64,000 nucleotides of DNA from Thysanoteuthis rhombus (GCA_963457665.1 OY735220.1:32708469-32772468); one strand, 5' to 3'; numbered from the stretch's first letter, positions 10,758-22,376 are shown. Notes: generated by a model not told the origin, from the sequence alone. Made by a program: numbers and translations.

Positions 10758-10760
<3 letters not shown>

Positions 10761-10817
<57 letters not shown>

Positions 10818-10818
10818 T

Positions 10819-10888
<70 letters not shown>
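10761..10888. repeat. (TA)n(CA)n(TA)n microsatellite
   Basis: A CA run of about 28 bases sits between two TA runs of about 50 bases each. Dipeptide-repeat open frames here are spurious. Confidence 0.95.
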
Positions 10889-10889
<1 letters not shown>

Positions 10890-11069
10890 GCTCGAGGGGT
10901 TATTCCGTACACAGAGCCCATCGTCTATGATCATACTGCAGTAAAGAAGTCTTTAAAAAATCTTCATTCCTGGAGCTGCACAATTCATACACAGACCAAT
11001 CAGTGCTTCATGGACACTCTGAGTTCCACGCTGGTGCGATTATTAGCCTCATAAATAAACCAACCCTCA

Positions 11070-11290
<221 letters not shown>

Positions 11291-11519
11291 AGTGGATTTC
11301 ATGTTCTACACATATCTAGATATTATGGTATTATGCGTGAATTTTTCTTGTTGGGATCATCAGTTATTTACCATGTAACGTTTTTGGGGATTTAGAAACA
11401 AAATAGTCACATAAACATGGCTCCCCAGCTGTGTTGATCAACCCCCCACCTTAAGCTATGAATCATAAATATTTATATATATGTGTATTACCTATGTGTC
11501 TTTTCAGAACACTTACGTT

Positions 11520-12120
11520 TTATCCTTTCTCTACGATCTTATGTTTCTCCTCTTTCCCCTTGTATTTTTCTCCGTCTTTTCGCTCTCGCTACCCCATAAT
11601 CTTTTTTACTCTTCTTTCTGTCTGTTATTTTGATTCATCTATTCATTTTTCCTTTTTTAGTTTTTTCTATTATTATTTCCTACTCACCTTACTTTCTTTT
11701 TTTTTCTTTCTGTCTGTCTGTTTTTCTTTCTTTCTTTCTTTCCTTCTTTTTGCTTCCCTCTGTTTTTTGTTGTTTTTTTTTCTGCTATCAGTATTACCCT
11801 GCCCCTTCTTTCTATCTTTCTCTCTGGCAATCCTTCTGACTTTATTTCACGCTTTCCTTCTTTCTTTCTTTCTTTCTGTTTTTTTTTCTTTTCCTCTTTT
11901 TCTCTCATCAGTTTCTACCCCCTTTTCCTTTCTTATTTTCTTTCCAGTTTTCTTTCTTTTCACATTTTTCTGTTATTAGTATTACCTTCCTTCTTTCTAT
12001 CTTCCTCTCTGGCTATCATTCTTACTTCATTTCTCACTTTCCTTCTTACTTTCTTACTTTTTTCTGTTATTACTTTCTAGCACCCCCTCCCTTCTTTCTG
12101 CCTGGCTTTCTTTTTCAAAG
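11520..12120. repeat. Polypyrimidine tract
   Basis: Strongly C/T on the plus strand, with (CTTT)n and TTTCTTTC words. The 173-aa plus-strand frame (11458-11979) is phenylalanine/serine/leucine low-complexity translation. As at 8.94 kb, a LINE fragment follows immediately. Confidence 0.8.
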
Positions 12121-12127
12121 GAATACA

Positions 12128-12425
12128 ATGTGTACAAGAGAGGATCTTGCTTAACATTACACGGAGAGATCACGAGACATCACAGTTTATTAGAGAAAAA
12201 CAGGAGACATCGTTAAATCTATTGGAAAAACTCAGACGATAATGGGCAGGCCATGCTGCAAGAATGTCAAACAATGGTTTGGCATCATGACTCACAACGT
12301 GGATCTTCCAGAGATAGTAGGCGAAATTGTGGACTGATAACTTAAACTGGTTTCGGGTATATTGGCACTTTGGGGGGGGGGGTAATTCAATGGCCAAGGA
12401 CGGACGTTAAAAGGCTGCTGCTGAT
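12128..12425 (+). mobile_element. LINE 3' fragment
   Basis: Diverged copy of the WAGHVARM-type LINE tail: the DNA preserves CACGGAGAGATCACGAGACA, GGGCAGGCCATGCTGCAAG and GGACGTTAAAAGGCTG, matching the 2.1-2.5 kb copy position by position. It ends with CTGCTGCTGATAATGATTAT, a decayed trinucleotide tail. Internally deleted around the DHMRNRG segment. Confidence 0.75.
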
Positions 12426-12544
12426 AATGATTATGATTATGCGATAAAAAGACGTTCTAAGATAAATTAAATAGCATACCTCAGTGTGTAAAATGCTTCC
12501 GAATGGAAGATCCTGGCTGCTTGGGGAAAGAGTTGATATCAGAT

Positions 12545-12715
12545 TAGTTAGTGGTAATCTATAACTTTAACACTAGGAGACCATTATATTTTCGTCGATG
12601 TGTCTTAAACCAGATCGTCTCTTTTCTGTCCCCCCCTTTTTTTTGCTTTTTTTCTCTGCTTATTCTATATTCATGATTGCTTTATATCCTTTCTTCTTCT
12701 TTTTTTCCTTTGTGG
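12545..12715. repeat. T-rich dispersed repeat M, copy 1
   Basis: ACTTTAACACTAGGAGACCA, then GTCTTAAACCAGATCGTCTC and ATTCTATATTCATGATTG. Related segments lie at 13.27-13.50 and 13.97-14.11 kb. Confidence 0.5.
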
Positions 12716-12734
12716 AATTGATATTAGATTAATC

Positions 12735-13258
12735 ATTATCAGCCTTTTAATGTCCCTTGTTGCACATAGACATTCCACCCCACGGTTCGCCAGATCCCTC
12801 AGCCGTGGGCATAATGGGGAAAATATTTTATGAACTCGTGCAGATCATTCCACCATCTTATACCAGCCGCAATTCTGCTTATCATCTCTGGGGATCCACT
12901 TTGTGAGTCGTGATATCAAGCAGTTTTCTGACATTCTTGCTACATGGCCGTCTGAGTTTTATGGGTTTTATAATATCTCTGACAAGTGCTTTTTATCTTT
13001 AATATAATGTTTCTTGTTATCTCTCCATGTGATATTGAGCATGATCCTTTCTTGTGCTCGTGTTACATGGTTCCTAGTTTAAGAACCAGTTTTTCGGTTA
13101 GGTTTCATGTTTTAGCTCCATAGGTGACTCCGTGGAGGATGCATTGGCTGTTGACCAGTCTTCTTAATACTAATGGTATTTTCTAGTTCTTGAATGCTGG
13201 CCTAGCTCTGCCGAAAGCTTGCCATCCTAGGGTGATTTTTCGTTTGATTTCTTTTTCT
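12735..13258 (-). mobile_element. LINE 3' fragment, antisense
   Basis: The plus strand begins CATTATCAGCCTTTTAATGT (LINE 3' end) and runs back through the tail protein region: GTGAGTCGTGATATCA, CTCCATGTGATATTGAGCA, CGGTTAGGTTTCATG, AGCTCCATAGGTGACTCC and GAGGATGCATTGGCTG. These are the same landmarks in the same order as the 27.3-kb copy. Together with the plus-strand copy at 12.13 kb it forms an inverted LINE pair about 310 bp apart. Confidence 0.8.
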
Positions 13259-13264
13259 TTCTTC

Positions 13265-13505
13265 AAGTAAAAATCTATTACTTTAACACAACTGTGTGAC
13301 CATTATATATTCATATTGCCTCTGTCTTTATTCTGGCTCTGCTTTTTTTCTACTTATTCTATATGCATAATCAGTTTAATTCATCTCTTCTTAGCTATTT
13401 TCCTCTGAAGAGTTCAAATAAGACCAGAAGGTGGAAACATATTATTTTGACATTACGTGACCATTATAATGTGATCGATGTGCCTTAACCAAGATTTCTC
13501 CAAAG
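13265..13505. repeat. T-rich dispersed repeat M, copy 2
   Basis: ACTTTAACACAACTGTGTGACC, TTATTCTATATGCATAATCA and GATGTGCCTTAACCAAGAT match copies 1 and 3; the CCATTATA block appears twice within this copy. Confidence 0.5.
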
Positions 13506-13509
13506 TACG

Positions 13510-13960
13510 GATCATGATTAATTGCCGAGTCACAATGCTCTGCTGATTGGGTCGCAGAATTACAATAAATAAACGAATAAATAAAGAGTAAGTGCAAAAC
13601 ATATTAGTGACAATGAAGAAGTTAAGATCTGAAATATGAATAAATCTAACAATCTTATCATCAAATTTGTCATCAATAATTTATTTGTTAAATCATTAAA
13701 TCATAACAGTAACAGTACTCTCGGCATGGTTATATGCATGTACTATGTACATATGTATGTATGTATATCTACAATTGTGCATATGTTACTCCGAATCGGC
13801 GAGTTTGCCTAATTAAGCAAATCTTAACTTTTTTTTACAAATATAAATACGTAGTTTTAATTTGATCAAAAGATTATTCAATCAAAACAAAGATGTAAAA
13901 CAATTAGTTTTTACAATGAAAACTTCATGCAATCAAAGAGAAATCAAACCTTTTTTTACA
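13510..13960. other. A+T-rich unassigned sequence
   Basis: Contains a short GTATGTAT/ATGTACAT run near 13740-13770. No gene-like frame and no match to other window repeats. Confidence 0.4.
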
Positions 13961-13961
13961 A

Positions 13962-14115
13962 AATTTTTTCATTGATTTGCCTTAAACCAAATTGTCTCTT
14001 CTCTACCTTTATTCTTGGCACTTCCTTTTCCCACTTATTCTGTATGCATGGTCTCTTTAGTTCTTCTCATCCCGTCATCTTATTTCATCTTTCTCCTTCA
14101 ACATCTACTTCTCAG
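13962..14115. repeat. T-rich dispersed repeat M, copy 3
   Basis: GATTTGCCTTAAACCAAATT, TCTCTTCTCTACCTTTATTC and TATTCTGTATGCATGGTCTC. The frame crossing it (13927-14145) has no recognised domain. Confidence 0.45.
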
Positions 14116-14119
14116 CATC

Positions 14120-14880
14120 TTTCATGTCTTCCAATGAATGCATGAGTTCGTGGAATGTCCGAATGGATAATGGCTCAGAGAGTTCGAACTTCAGCTGGAA
14201 CAGTTTGTGTCCACTTGGGACTCATGCTTGGAAAAACCATGAGTCCATCTTTCAGCCTACTATGAGTAAAATAGCGGAGGATGGAGTGAGTGGTGCCACT
14301 TCGGGTGCTTGTTGTTTCTAAATCTATTTCACACATCGCAAATGGGTAGAGTAAGTGGTAATGTGATACGTGTGGTGAAATCACGGACGGCTGAAGCCGT
14401 TGCCAGCGTAAAGATACTAATTCCTTTTCAATGCATGGAACATTTCAGCTTTTTTCTTCGATTCATTTGCGTGGGTTTTGTTTTAAGAACTTTTTCCTGT
14501 CACTCACTTGTTCTTTTTTTTCAATAAAAATAAAACTTGCCTCTGCAGTCAATAATTGAACATTCTTAGCGTTAAACTTTGAAGTCATAGAAAGGAAAAT
14601 TCAATTGGAGAATAAATATGGTCAGAATAAATTCTTTTTATGACATCTGAGCAGTTTTCCACTGGAAAACATCTAAAATAAAGTTTTAGAAAAAAACATC
14701 GATAAATATCTAAATTGCAGAGAATCTGAATGTTATCAATAATCCGTCAAAATGGTCAAAAAAGCTTTTCAAGCCTAAAGATAAAACGGTATGGCCAGTA
14801 GCGCTGGTATACATCCAAAACACGTATGCAAACAAACACACGTACATATAAAAAAGGATAGAACATTTCACCGTCTTTTA
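14120..14880. other. Unassigned sequence, no gene recognised
   Basis: Three overlapping short frames (65-72 aa) on both strands around 14124-14527 have no recognisable motif. GGAAAAACCATGAGTCCATC near 14231 resembles part of repeat G (39.07 kb). I see no splice-supported exon. Confidence 0.35.
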
Positions 14881-14920
14881 AGGCTACGGTCGTTCAATCA
14901 TTTTTTTTTTTCTTAAAGAT

Positions 14921-15376
14921 CCGGTTAGTCATTTGATAGAAACCGTCAGAGGACCGATGTTGTTTGGCAGCATACCATGTCGGGGTCAATCAATTAAAAA
15001 AATTGGAAAAAAAAGGTGATCAATGAAAAAGTTACTTCCCTTATCTCTTGCTTGACAATGATCACGAAAAAACTCTCAATGAAAAAAAAACAAGCACGAT
15101 TGTACTTGATACAGACTAAGGGATCAATTTAGCATAAATTTACATTGTAAATTGATCCCTTCGATACTATTCTGGGATCCAAGAACAAAAAAAAAATTTT
15201 TCTAGACGTAATAAGGAATAAATGTCTAAATTTTCAGCCCTCTTGCTCCATCTGTGAAGCCTGTACGCGTGGCATATACTGACAAACATATATAGCCAGC
15301 CAACCAGCGAAACCGGCTTAAAAAAACTAAAGAAACCTCTGTTGTCAGTCTTGGCAACAGTTTTCTATTGATGGTC
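14921..15376 (+). mobile_element. Family A element, copy A1 (reference copy)
   Basis: Best-preserved copy of the dominant repeat of the window. Left end GGTTAGTCATTTGATAGAAA then CCGTCA; right end CAACAGTTTTCTATTGATGG, giving a ~16-bp imperfect terminal inverted repeat. Inside: TGATCAATGAAAAAGTTACT, a GTGATCAC-type pair, an almost perfect 14-bp palindrome (15118-15131 with 15148-15161) on AAGGGATCAATTTA, a TAGACGTAATAAGG block, a CCTCTTGCTCCATC block, and GCCAGCCAACCAGC followed by CTAAAGAAACCTCTGTTGTC. No coding capacity. It resembles a MITE in architecture, but I do not recognise the superfamily and see no clear target-site duplication. Confidence 0.75.
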
Positions 15377-15379
15377 TCT

Positions 15380-16435
15380 TATAAAGACAAAAACAAAAAC
15401 GCTGCAAAAAAAAACAAAACCAAACAAACAAGGAAAGCAAGAAAAATAAATGAAGAAACTTACCTTGAAAACTCTACCTGTTTTTTCTCCTTTTAAATTT
15501 CAAAAATTCAAGTGAAACATGCTGAATTTTGAGAAGGGTGTTTCTAATTTAAAATGGAAAAATTATAAACTGTTTTTCCGTCTCTGCTCAACCGTATTCT
15601 TGAAACCTTCCCTGTCCTTATTGTTTTTCTCTTAATTTCCTTTTTAAATATTTTTCTTGTGAATGGACTCCATTTTTATAACTCGTCTCTTGTGGTATAC
15701 GCATCTTGAATATCTGACAAGATTTCAATACTTAAACCATTCAGTTATTAATGTTGACTAAGGTCTATGAAAGCCAAAAATCACTGGAGCGTCCCGAAGA
15801 AAGGAAGTGAGAAGAGAGTGGGCGAAGTAAGATAAATATTTTTCTTTCTTACGTCATACTGCGGTCTCATAATCAATTCTCGAAATCAAAAAAAAGGGAC
15901 GTAAGGAAGAGTTCGTAATTTAAAATGCCAAGACGTTTTTAACATATACTGTGAGCGTAGGATTATAGAAAACACGCTTGGATACACGCTCGGATACAAG
16001 CAGAAGTTTGGCAAGGTTCGCAAAAAAAACTGTGTGTCCATTCAAAAGAGTCTTTTTTTTTATATAAATCTCTAAGCAGCCTAACATTTTCTTTTTTTTT
16101 TTTTTAATCAATTAGAAACAGTTTTATTACAGGAGCAAATTTTGATAAATCTAATCCAAAACACAGTCATAAATTGTGTAAACAATGTCGCTGGTTTTGA
16201 ACAGAGGCTGATCCTTTTCTTGTTTTTATCGCAAGTACTCGAGTTAGAATCTCAGCTTTTCGACCAGATGCAGATGGATGTGTGTCTTGCAAGGGCTGTT
16301 ATTGATTGAGAACACATTCGTTTCTATGTTAGAATGTGTATATTTGAGCGAATAAATCGCAAAAAGTACAATACATTCCTGGTCGTAAAACAGGTTTACA
16401 AGAGTAGTTCAAGGCTACAGCTCATCGCAAACCAG
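15380..16435. other. A+T-rich unassigned sequence
   Basis: Many A and T homopolymers; no gene-like frame. A 63-aa minus-strand frame (15920-16111) starts in a poly-A/T run and is not credible as a gene. Confidence 0.4.
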
Positions 16436-16436
16436 G

Positions 16437-16438
<2 letters not shown>

Positions 16439-16496
<58 letters not shown>

Positions 16497-16560
16497 TTTA
16501 GCATCTGTTGTTGGACAAACACCTTTCCCGAGATTTGCTAGATCTCTCTATCATAAGTGT
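16439..16560 (-). mobile_element. LINE 3' end, antisense, with (ATC)n tail
   Basis: A ~55-base ATC run (16440-16494) is followed by CCTTTTAGCATCTGTTGTTG, GACAAACACCTTTCCC and TCTCTCTATCATAAGTG, the first ~65 bases inward from the LINE 3' end. Severely 5'-truncated. Confidence 0.75.
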
Positions 16561-16675
16561 ATGTATGTTTGTGTACATATGGACCTAATCTGACAAAAAC
16601 AAATTGATAAGCAAATAACAGATTGCAATACTTCATCGAATAATGAAAATCTCCACGCATGATAATTAGCAATGT

Positions 16676-16955
16676 GCAAAACGGGGAACCGAAGCATCAT
16701 AGAATCCATTAGAAAACTCAAATGGCAGTGGGCTGGTCATGTTACCAGAATGAAAGATGACCGATGGACATCACGACTTATAACATGGATCCTTGAAGAC
16801 CACATGCGAAACCGAGGCCGGCAAAATACAAGATGGAGAGATGAACTAGACAAGATCAGAAAATACTGGCTCCACGACACCTACGATAGAGAAATGTGAC
16901 GGATCCTGGGGAAGGTCTATGTCCAACGACGGACGTTAAAAGACTGATGATGAAT
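16676..16955 (+). mobile_element. LINE 3' fragment
   Basis: Open frame 16672-16899 encodes IIESIRKLKWQWAGHVTRMK, DDRWTSRLITWILEDHMRNR, then GRQNTRWRDELDKIRKYWL: the intact-looking C-terminal tail of the same LINE, ending VYVQRRTLKD before ACTGATGATG. A short 5'-truncated copy. It faces away from the antisense copy at 16.44 kb, making an inverted pair. Confidence 0.85.
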
Positions 16956-17097
16956 TATGTCATACTAAGGAGTGTAACTGATGTAGATACAGTAAAATAA
17001 TTTAATTTGTGCAACTGATGTAGTTGATATAATTTTCTGTCATTTTTTAATGACGTAATAGAATGCTGAGTGTTAAGAATTGTATAGAAATTTTTTT

Positions 17098-17225
17098 AAA
17101 ATCCATGTGTGGTCAACAGAACGCTATTCTCCAAGGTCAATGCAATATAAATCTCTAACATCTTCGTATATTAAATGTAAGACGTATCCATATATTTTAT
17201 ACGTCATCATTTCCTATATCACAAG
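17098..17225 (+). repeat. Dispersed repeat E, copy 1
   Basis: GTCAACAGAACGCTATTC, ATATAAATCTCTAACATCTT, CGTATATTAAATG and CCATATATTTTATACGTC match 63.43-63.55 kb (GATCAACGGAGCGCTATTCC, ACAAATCTCTATCATCTACG, CGTATATTTTATATATGC). Confidence 0.55.
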
Positions 17226-17334
17226 TAAACTAGTAAATATAAAAAATATTGTATGCCAGTATCTTCCTATAATTCTTCTTGGATCGTTAATTTAAACAGG
17301 AATATCATGTTTCAAAAAATCACATTAGAGAGAG

Positions 17335-17530
17335 AGAGAGGCCTCGAAAGCTTTATGAATAGTATGTCAGCCACTTCATTTCTACTCACATTAAACGATG
17401 ACAAATCTCACAAAACGCTGGAAGATGCCCTCAGGGAACCAAGCCCCAGATAGGGGCTACAGCACCAAATTTCGGAGTGTGTGTGGGGGGAGGTTAGCCC
17501 TCTGGGGTCCCTAATCTCCGGTAACAAATC
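17335..17530 (+). repeat. Dispersed repeat F, copy 1
   Basis: AGCTTTATGAATAGTATGTC, CCACTTCATTTCTACTCACA, CCCTCAGGGAACCAAGCCCC and AGATAGGGGCTACAG match the segment at 56.47-56.70 kb. It appears clipped at GGGGCTACAGC. Confidence 0.5.
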
Positions 17531-17672
17531 TGATCATCTCTGCATTATTTATATTTTATGTAGCTCTTATCAGACTAAAAACCAATCGTAGTTGTATGAG
17601 ACTTGCCAATACTCAAGTTTTACTGAGACTTACGAAATAATTTTGTTTTCAACTCATTCACCTCCATCAACG

Positions 17673-18420
<748 letters not shown>

Positions 18421-18429
18421 ACCTCAACA

Positions 18430-19335
18430 TTTCCATGAAGAGTCATATTCTCCCTGTCCCAGCCTCCCACTCTCTCGTTTCATTCCTCCTTCTTGATTTT
18501 GACATTTCATTAACCTTCTCTTATCTTCAGTTTTGTATCTTTATTTTCTGTTAATTATTTAAATGCTTTCTTTTCTTTCGTCATTTAATCTCCCCCGTTC
18601 CCCTTTTTTGATTTATTTTTCTTCTTCTTGCAAGCCTATTCTTTTTCCTTCATTGTTTTTTCCTTTCTTCATTTTCTTCTTCTTCCATACCTTTTTTGCT
18701 TCATTATTGTTTTCCTTTCTTCGTTTGCTTCTTCTTCCAAGCCTCTTCTTTTTTCCTTCATTGTTTTTCCTTCTCTATTTTCTCCTTCGATGCCTTTTCT
18801 TTTTTTTCCTTCATTATTTTTCCCTTCTTTATATTCTTCTAACAAGCCTTTTCTTCTTTTCATCCATTGTTTTTTTCTCCTTGTTTGTTTCCTCCTTCTT
18901 TCATGCCTTCTCTCCTTTTTAGTTCTTTCTTCCTACATTTTCTCCTATTTTCATTTTCTTTCATTTTTCTTCTTCATTTGTTTTGTTTTTTCCTCTAATT
19001 TTTTTAATTGCTTTTATTTTTTTTTCAATGGATCTTTATTCTTTTATTTTCTCTTTCTTCTATTTTCTTACTTTTTTCTTTCTCTGTTTTTTTCCTTTCT
19101 TAGTATTTTTTTTTCTTCTATTTTTAATCCTTTTTCCTTTTCCCTTCTTCAATGCTTTCTCCCATTATTTTCTTCCCCTCCCAAGGTCTTTTTCACCATC
19201 TTTGGTTATTTCTTCATACGTTTCTTTTTCTTCCTTTCTCTTTCTTTTTTTTTTCTTTTTTCGTTTTCAACATCATTTTTTTTCTTAGCTATTAAATCCT
19301 TCGCTTTTTTTGTAATTTTTAGTTTTAGAAACTAC
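18430..19335. repeat. Polypyrimidine tract with ~53-bp minisatellite
   Basis: About 900 bp of C/T-rich plus strand. From about 18632 to 18910 a unit recurs with CAAGCCT-like anchors at 18632, 18685, 18738, 18788, 18843 and 18902, each followed by TTCTTTTTTCCTTCATT-type sequence. The large plus-strand frames (18563-18922; 18628-19338, 236 aa) are phenylalanine/serine/leucine-rich low-complexity translations. Their length reflects the scarcity of stop codons in T/C sequence, not a membrane protein. Confidence 0.8.
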
Positions 19336-19336
19336 T

Positions 19337-19411
19337 AACATCAACCAAGACTGTCCAAATAGATTTCTTCAGTTCCTAAATTATTCTGGCCGGCTATCTA
19401 TCTATCTATCC

Positions 19412-19449
<38 letters not shown>

Positions 19450-19797
19450 GCATGTGCCATGCGTACGGGTAGTACCAATTGAGCTAAAGAGATAGACATT
19501 CAGAAATTTACTTTTTGTTATGTTAAAAAAACTTTACTTCGTTTTTGAAACGCCCCGATAGTTTTATAGGGGGTTCAATTTACAATCTTAGTTTATGCTA
19601 AATTGGTCCCATTAATTGTGTCCGGTAGCGTTCAACCTTGTTTTGGGTTTTTTTTTTTAATATGGACTTTTTATGATCCAACAGATGGCAAAAGAAGTAA
19701 CTTTTTCATTGATCACCAATCTTTTAATCGATCACCCCTAAGACGGCCAGAAGATTTAGTCAAATGACGGTATCTATTGAGTGACTAACAAAACCCA
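19337..19797 (-). mobile_element. Family A element, copy A2, with internal (TATC)n
   Basis: On the plus strand the element's right end comes first (CATCAACCAAGACTGTCC) and its left end last (GACGGTATCTATTGAGTGAC at about 19768). The block normally reading ATACATAGCCAGCC is expanded to a TATC tetranucleotide run (about 19394-19447). The inner palindrome is present as TCAATTTACAATCTTAGTTT...CTAAATTGGTCCC. Confidence 0.7.
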
Positions 19798-19984
19798 TTT
19801 GGGGGGGGGGGTATCATTTTTTTCTTTGATTTGCTCCTTCCCATCTTCCACAGAATAACTGCTTATCTGCTTGCCTTGAAAATCAGCTTCCGAAATTCTG
19901 GCTTTTCCTGGGATCAACTTTTTTCCTCTATACAATTGTCTTGGAAAAATTCTCTCCTTTCTTTTCCCCCATTGACAATTATTA

Positions 19985-20328
19985 AAGACCGTCAACCGAA
20001 ACTGTCATCAAGACTGTCAGGATATGTTTCTTTAACTTTTGAGTTGATCTGGCTGTCCGACTGGCTATGTATGTAGGTATCATGTGCGCAATGGAGCTAA
20101 TAGACCGACGGATTCAACATTTACTCCTTATGTCTAGAAAAACGTAGTTTTCACCCCCCCAGTTTTTGTACGGGGCGATCAATTTAAATTTATGCCAAAT
20201 CAGTCCTTTGTTTGTTTCTGACAATGTTCACGCTTGTTTTGTTTTGATTTAGAATTCGGAATTTTTGAGTGATCACCATCCAACAAAAGGTGAGAGAAGT
20301 TACGTATAAATTGATCACCCTTTTCAGA
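19985..20328 (-). mobile_element. Family A element, copy A3, truncated
   Basis: Starts with the right terminus (ATTAAAGACCGTCAACCGAA on plus) and passes through GTTTCTTTAACTTTTGAG, GGCTATGTATGTAGGTATCA, GCGCAATGGAGCTAAT, GATCAATTTAAATTTATGCC and GAGTGATCACC. It stops at GATCACCCTTTTCAG, lacking the outer left terminus. Confidence 0.65.
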
Positions 20329-20584
20329 GGCTTTGTTACCGACTGAGCCAAACTGACAAGTGTTATATATCTAAAATTTTATTGTTTATACAAAATGAGA
20401 AAATGCAAGCATGGGATAAGAGAAGAGGAAAGGAATGAGATAATGGTTAATCTTAGTTGCCAGCATCCATGGAATTTCCTCAGGGCCAGCAAGTTCTTCT
20501 GCATCTTGAACATTCTTGTTTTCTTATTTCTTCTATTTTATCTCTTGATCAACTCTTTCCTCACTATCTTGCAATCACTGTTGC

Positions 20585-20850
20585 TAACTCAAAAGATTTT
20601 TTCGCGCTAAATCGACCACGAAAAAAGAGGGAAAATGCATTGGTGCTAAAAAAAAAAACAACGTTAGCCCCTTTAAAATCAGTTTAATGGCTTAAAATAG
20701 CCAGATGTTCCTTGAGAATTAGCTAAAATTGTCGAAAATTCCGCTAAGAATTGGCTAAAAATAGCGTTAAATGTTGAATATTCGCACGACTCAAACAAGA
20801 AAAACACTAATTTTAATAGGAAAAGTGCTAAAGAGGCAACTCTACTGGCA
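20585..20850. repeat. GCTAAA-rich repetitive segment
   Basis: Recurrent GGCTAAAAATAGC, TTAGCTAAAATTG and GCGCTAAAT words in both orientations; similar words occur at 23.05-23.31 kb. A SINE- or MITE-like origin is possible; unresolved. Confidence 0.35.
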
Positions 20851-20892
20851 ATTATCCCTTTTTCCACTTCATTCTATCTTTTTTTTAGAGAA

Positions 20893-21308
20893 TATCAACC
20901 AAAACTCTCAACATAGCGTACATAGGATTCTTTATTTTCCAAGTGATTCCGACTGGCTGCATATATCACGCGTTCAAGTCGTGCGAATGGATCTGGAGAG
21001 CTGAAAATTCCTACGTTTACTCCATACCATGTAAAAAAAAACGACTTTTTTTTTCGTTCTATAAAATTAGCAATGTTCAATTACCAATGTAAGTTTATGC
21101 TAAATAAGTCGTTTCGTTGTGTCTGGCAGCATTCTCGCTTTTTTTTTTTTTTAATTCAGACTTTTTCAGAGATCTACGCCCAACAAAAGTTGTGGAAAGT
21201 AACTTATTCATTGATCAACCCTTTTTCAACTTTTCAATTGATTACACCCAGCACCATTTGCATCCAAAAGACGACAGTTTCTATCATGTGTCTAACCACA
21301 CCTGTCTT
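20893..21308 (-). mobile_element. Family A element, copy A4
   Basis: Plus-strand order: ATCAACCAAAACTCTCAACA (right end), CTGGCTGCATATATCACGCG, GGAGAGCTGAAAATTCC, AATGTAAGTTTATGCTAAAT, GTGTCTGGCAGCATTC, TTATTCATTGATCAACCC and finally CGACAGTTTCTATCATGTGT (left end). No coding capacity; the 111- and 87-aa frames crossing it are incidental. Confidence 0.65.
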
Positions 21309-21309
21309 T

Positions 21310-21825
21310 TTTTCGTCTTTCTTCATTCATCCCTTCCCCCTTTCTTTCGTTATGTCCTCTCACTTCAATCACTTAGTTGACGCCCTCTCTTTATTGATTC
21401 ACAAATGAAGACGCTTTCGCAATCTTTTGAGGATAGAGTATTTTAGATAATAACTTGCAGAAATACTCCGCTTTGCCTCTGTTTCAAAGTATGTAAATTG
21501 AATATAATCATACAAATTCATTACTTTGTATCAATTGCTTTAAAAAAAAAGGCTGTCAATCTTCGCTTAGTCCAGGAACGTTGATACAGTCAGAATTGTT
21601 GCTTCCAAACAATCAAGAAAATAGTTTCATTTGACCATTATAGAAGTTCAGAGAAACATGAACATAAAGAAGACAAAAATGAAAATAAAATTTATTCTTA
21701 CAATTTTTCAACGGTTTTCTAGGAAAATCCCCTTTTTTTCTGAGGCACTGTACTGATTTACATAATTACTGTATGTGAATTATTTTTAATCGTTTTTTTT
21801 TTCAATGTCAATTGCGTCATTTGCA
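21310..21825. other. A+T-rich unassigned sequence
   Basis: No gene-like frame beyond short incidental ones and no clear repeat membership. Confidence 0.35.
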
Positions 21826-21827
21826 AG

Positions 21828-21895
21828 TTAGAGCTCGGCTCGCTGATTCCATTTTCCGAACTGCAAACCGCTTGGCCTCCAGCAACTTCACTGAT
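21828..21895 (-). mobile_element. tRNA-related SINE head, family L
   Basis: Minus strand reads GGAGGCCAAGCGGTTTGCAG, then TTCGGAAAATGGAATCAGCG, then AGCCGAGCTC. Same order as the copies at 1.9 and 62.8 kb. Confidence 0.5.
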
Positions 21896-21899
21896 ATTT

Positions 21900-22315
21900 T
21901 TCAGAAAGAAGTAAATGTTTATATAGATGCCCAAAATTAGGGCGTTTCCAGTTTATTTGTTGTCACATAAAATGTCTTTTCTAATAGTTTGGTTGAGAAT
22001 AGTTTTGACCCCAAATTGACTTGTGATGACCTTTAGTGACTTCGAAAATTGGTGCCACCAATCCTATGTTCCTCCTATACAGACTACCCCTGGGTCCAGT
22101 AGTTTGGCAGGCCAGAAGATGCATGAAAGCCAACAATTCATAGTGATAGATAACTAACTGATAACATCAAGCAAAGAATATAAAATTTGGACCAAAAAAT
22201 TCACACTTATGTTTATCAATTTATCTTCATATTATCAAATCCGTTGTTATGAATAATTCTACATTATAATGAATTTAATGATAATAAATCTAATAATGAC
22301 CTAAAAACAACTGAA
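21900..22315. other. Unassigned sequence, no gene seen
   Basis: No conserved frame. Contains CCCCTGGGTCCAGTAGTTTG near 22086 without a match elsewhere in the window. Confidence 0.35.
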
Positions 22316-22319
22316 AAAA

Positions 22320-22376
22320 TGCGTGTGTGCGTGTGCGTGCATGTGTGTGCGTGCATGTGTGTGTGTGCGTACGTGT
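22320..22376. repeat. (TG)n-rich microsatellite
   Basis: TG with CG/CA interruptions, abutting repeat B copy 2. Confidence 0.85.

Noticed and set aside
11458-11979. 173-aa open frame in a pyrimidine tract
   Set aside because: Low-complexity translation; lacks stops because TAA/TAG/TGA are rare in C/T-rich sequence.
18628-19338. 236-aa open frame resembling a multi-pass membrane protein
   Set aside because: It is the translation of a C/T-only tract; overlapping frames give the same serine/phenylalanine/leucine composition, and there is no residue pattern beyond nucleotide bias.
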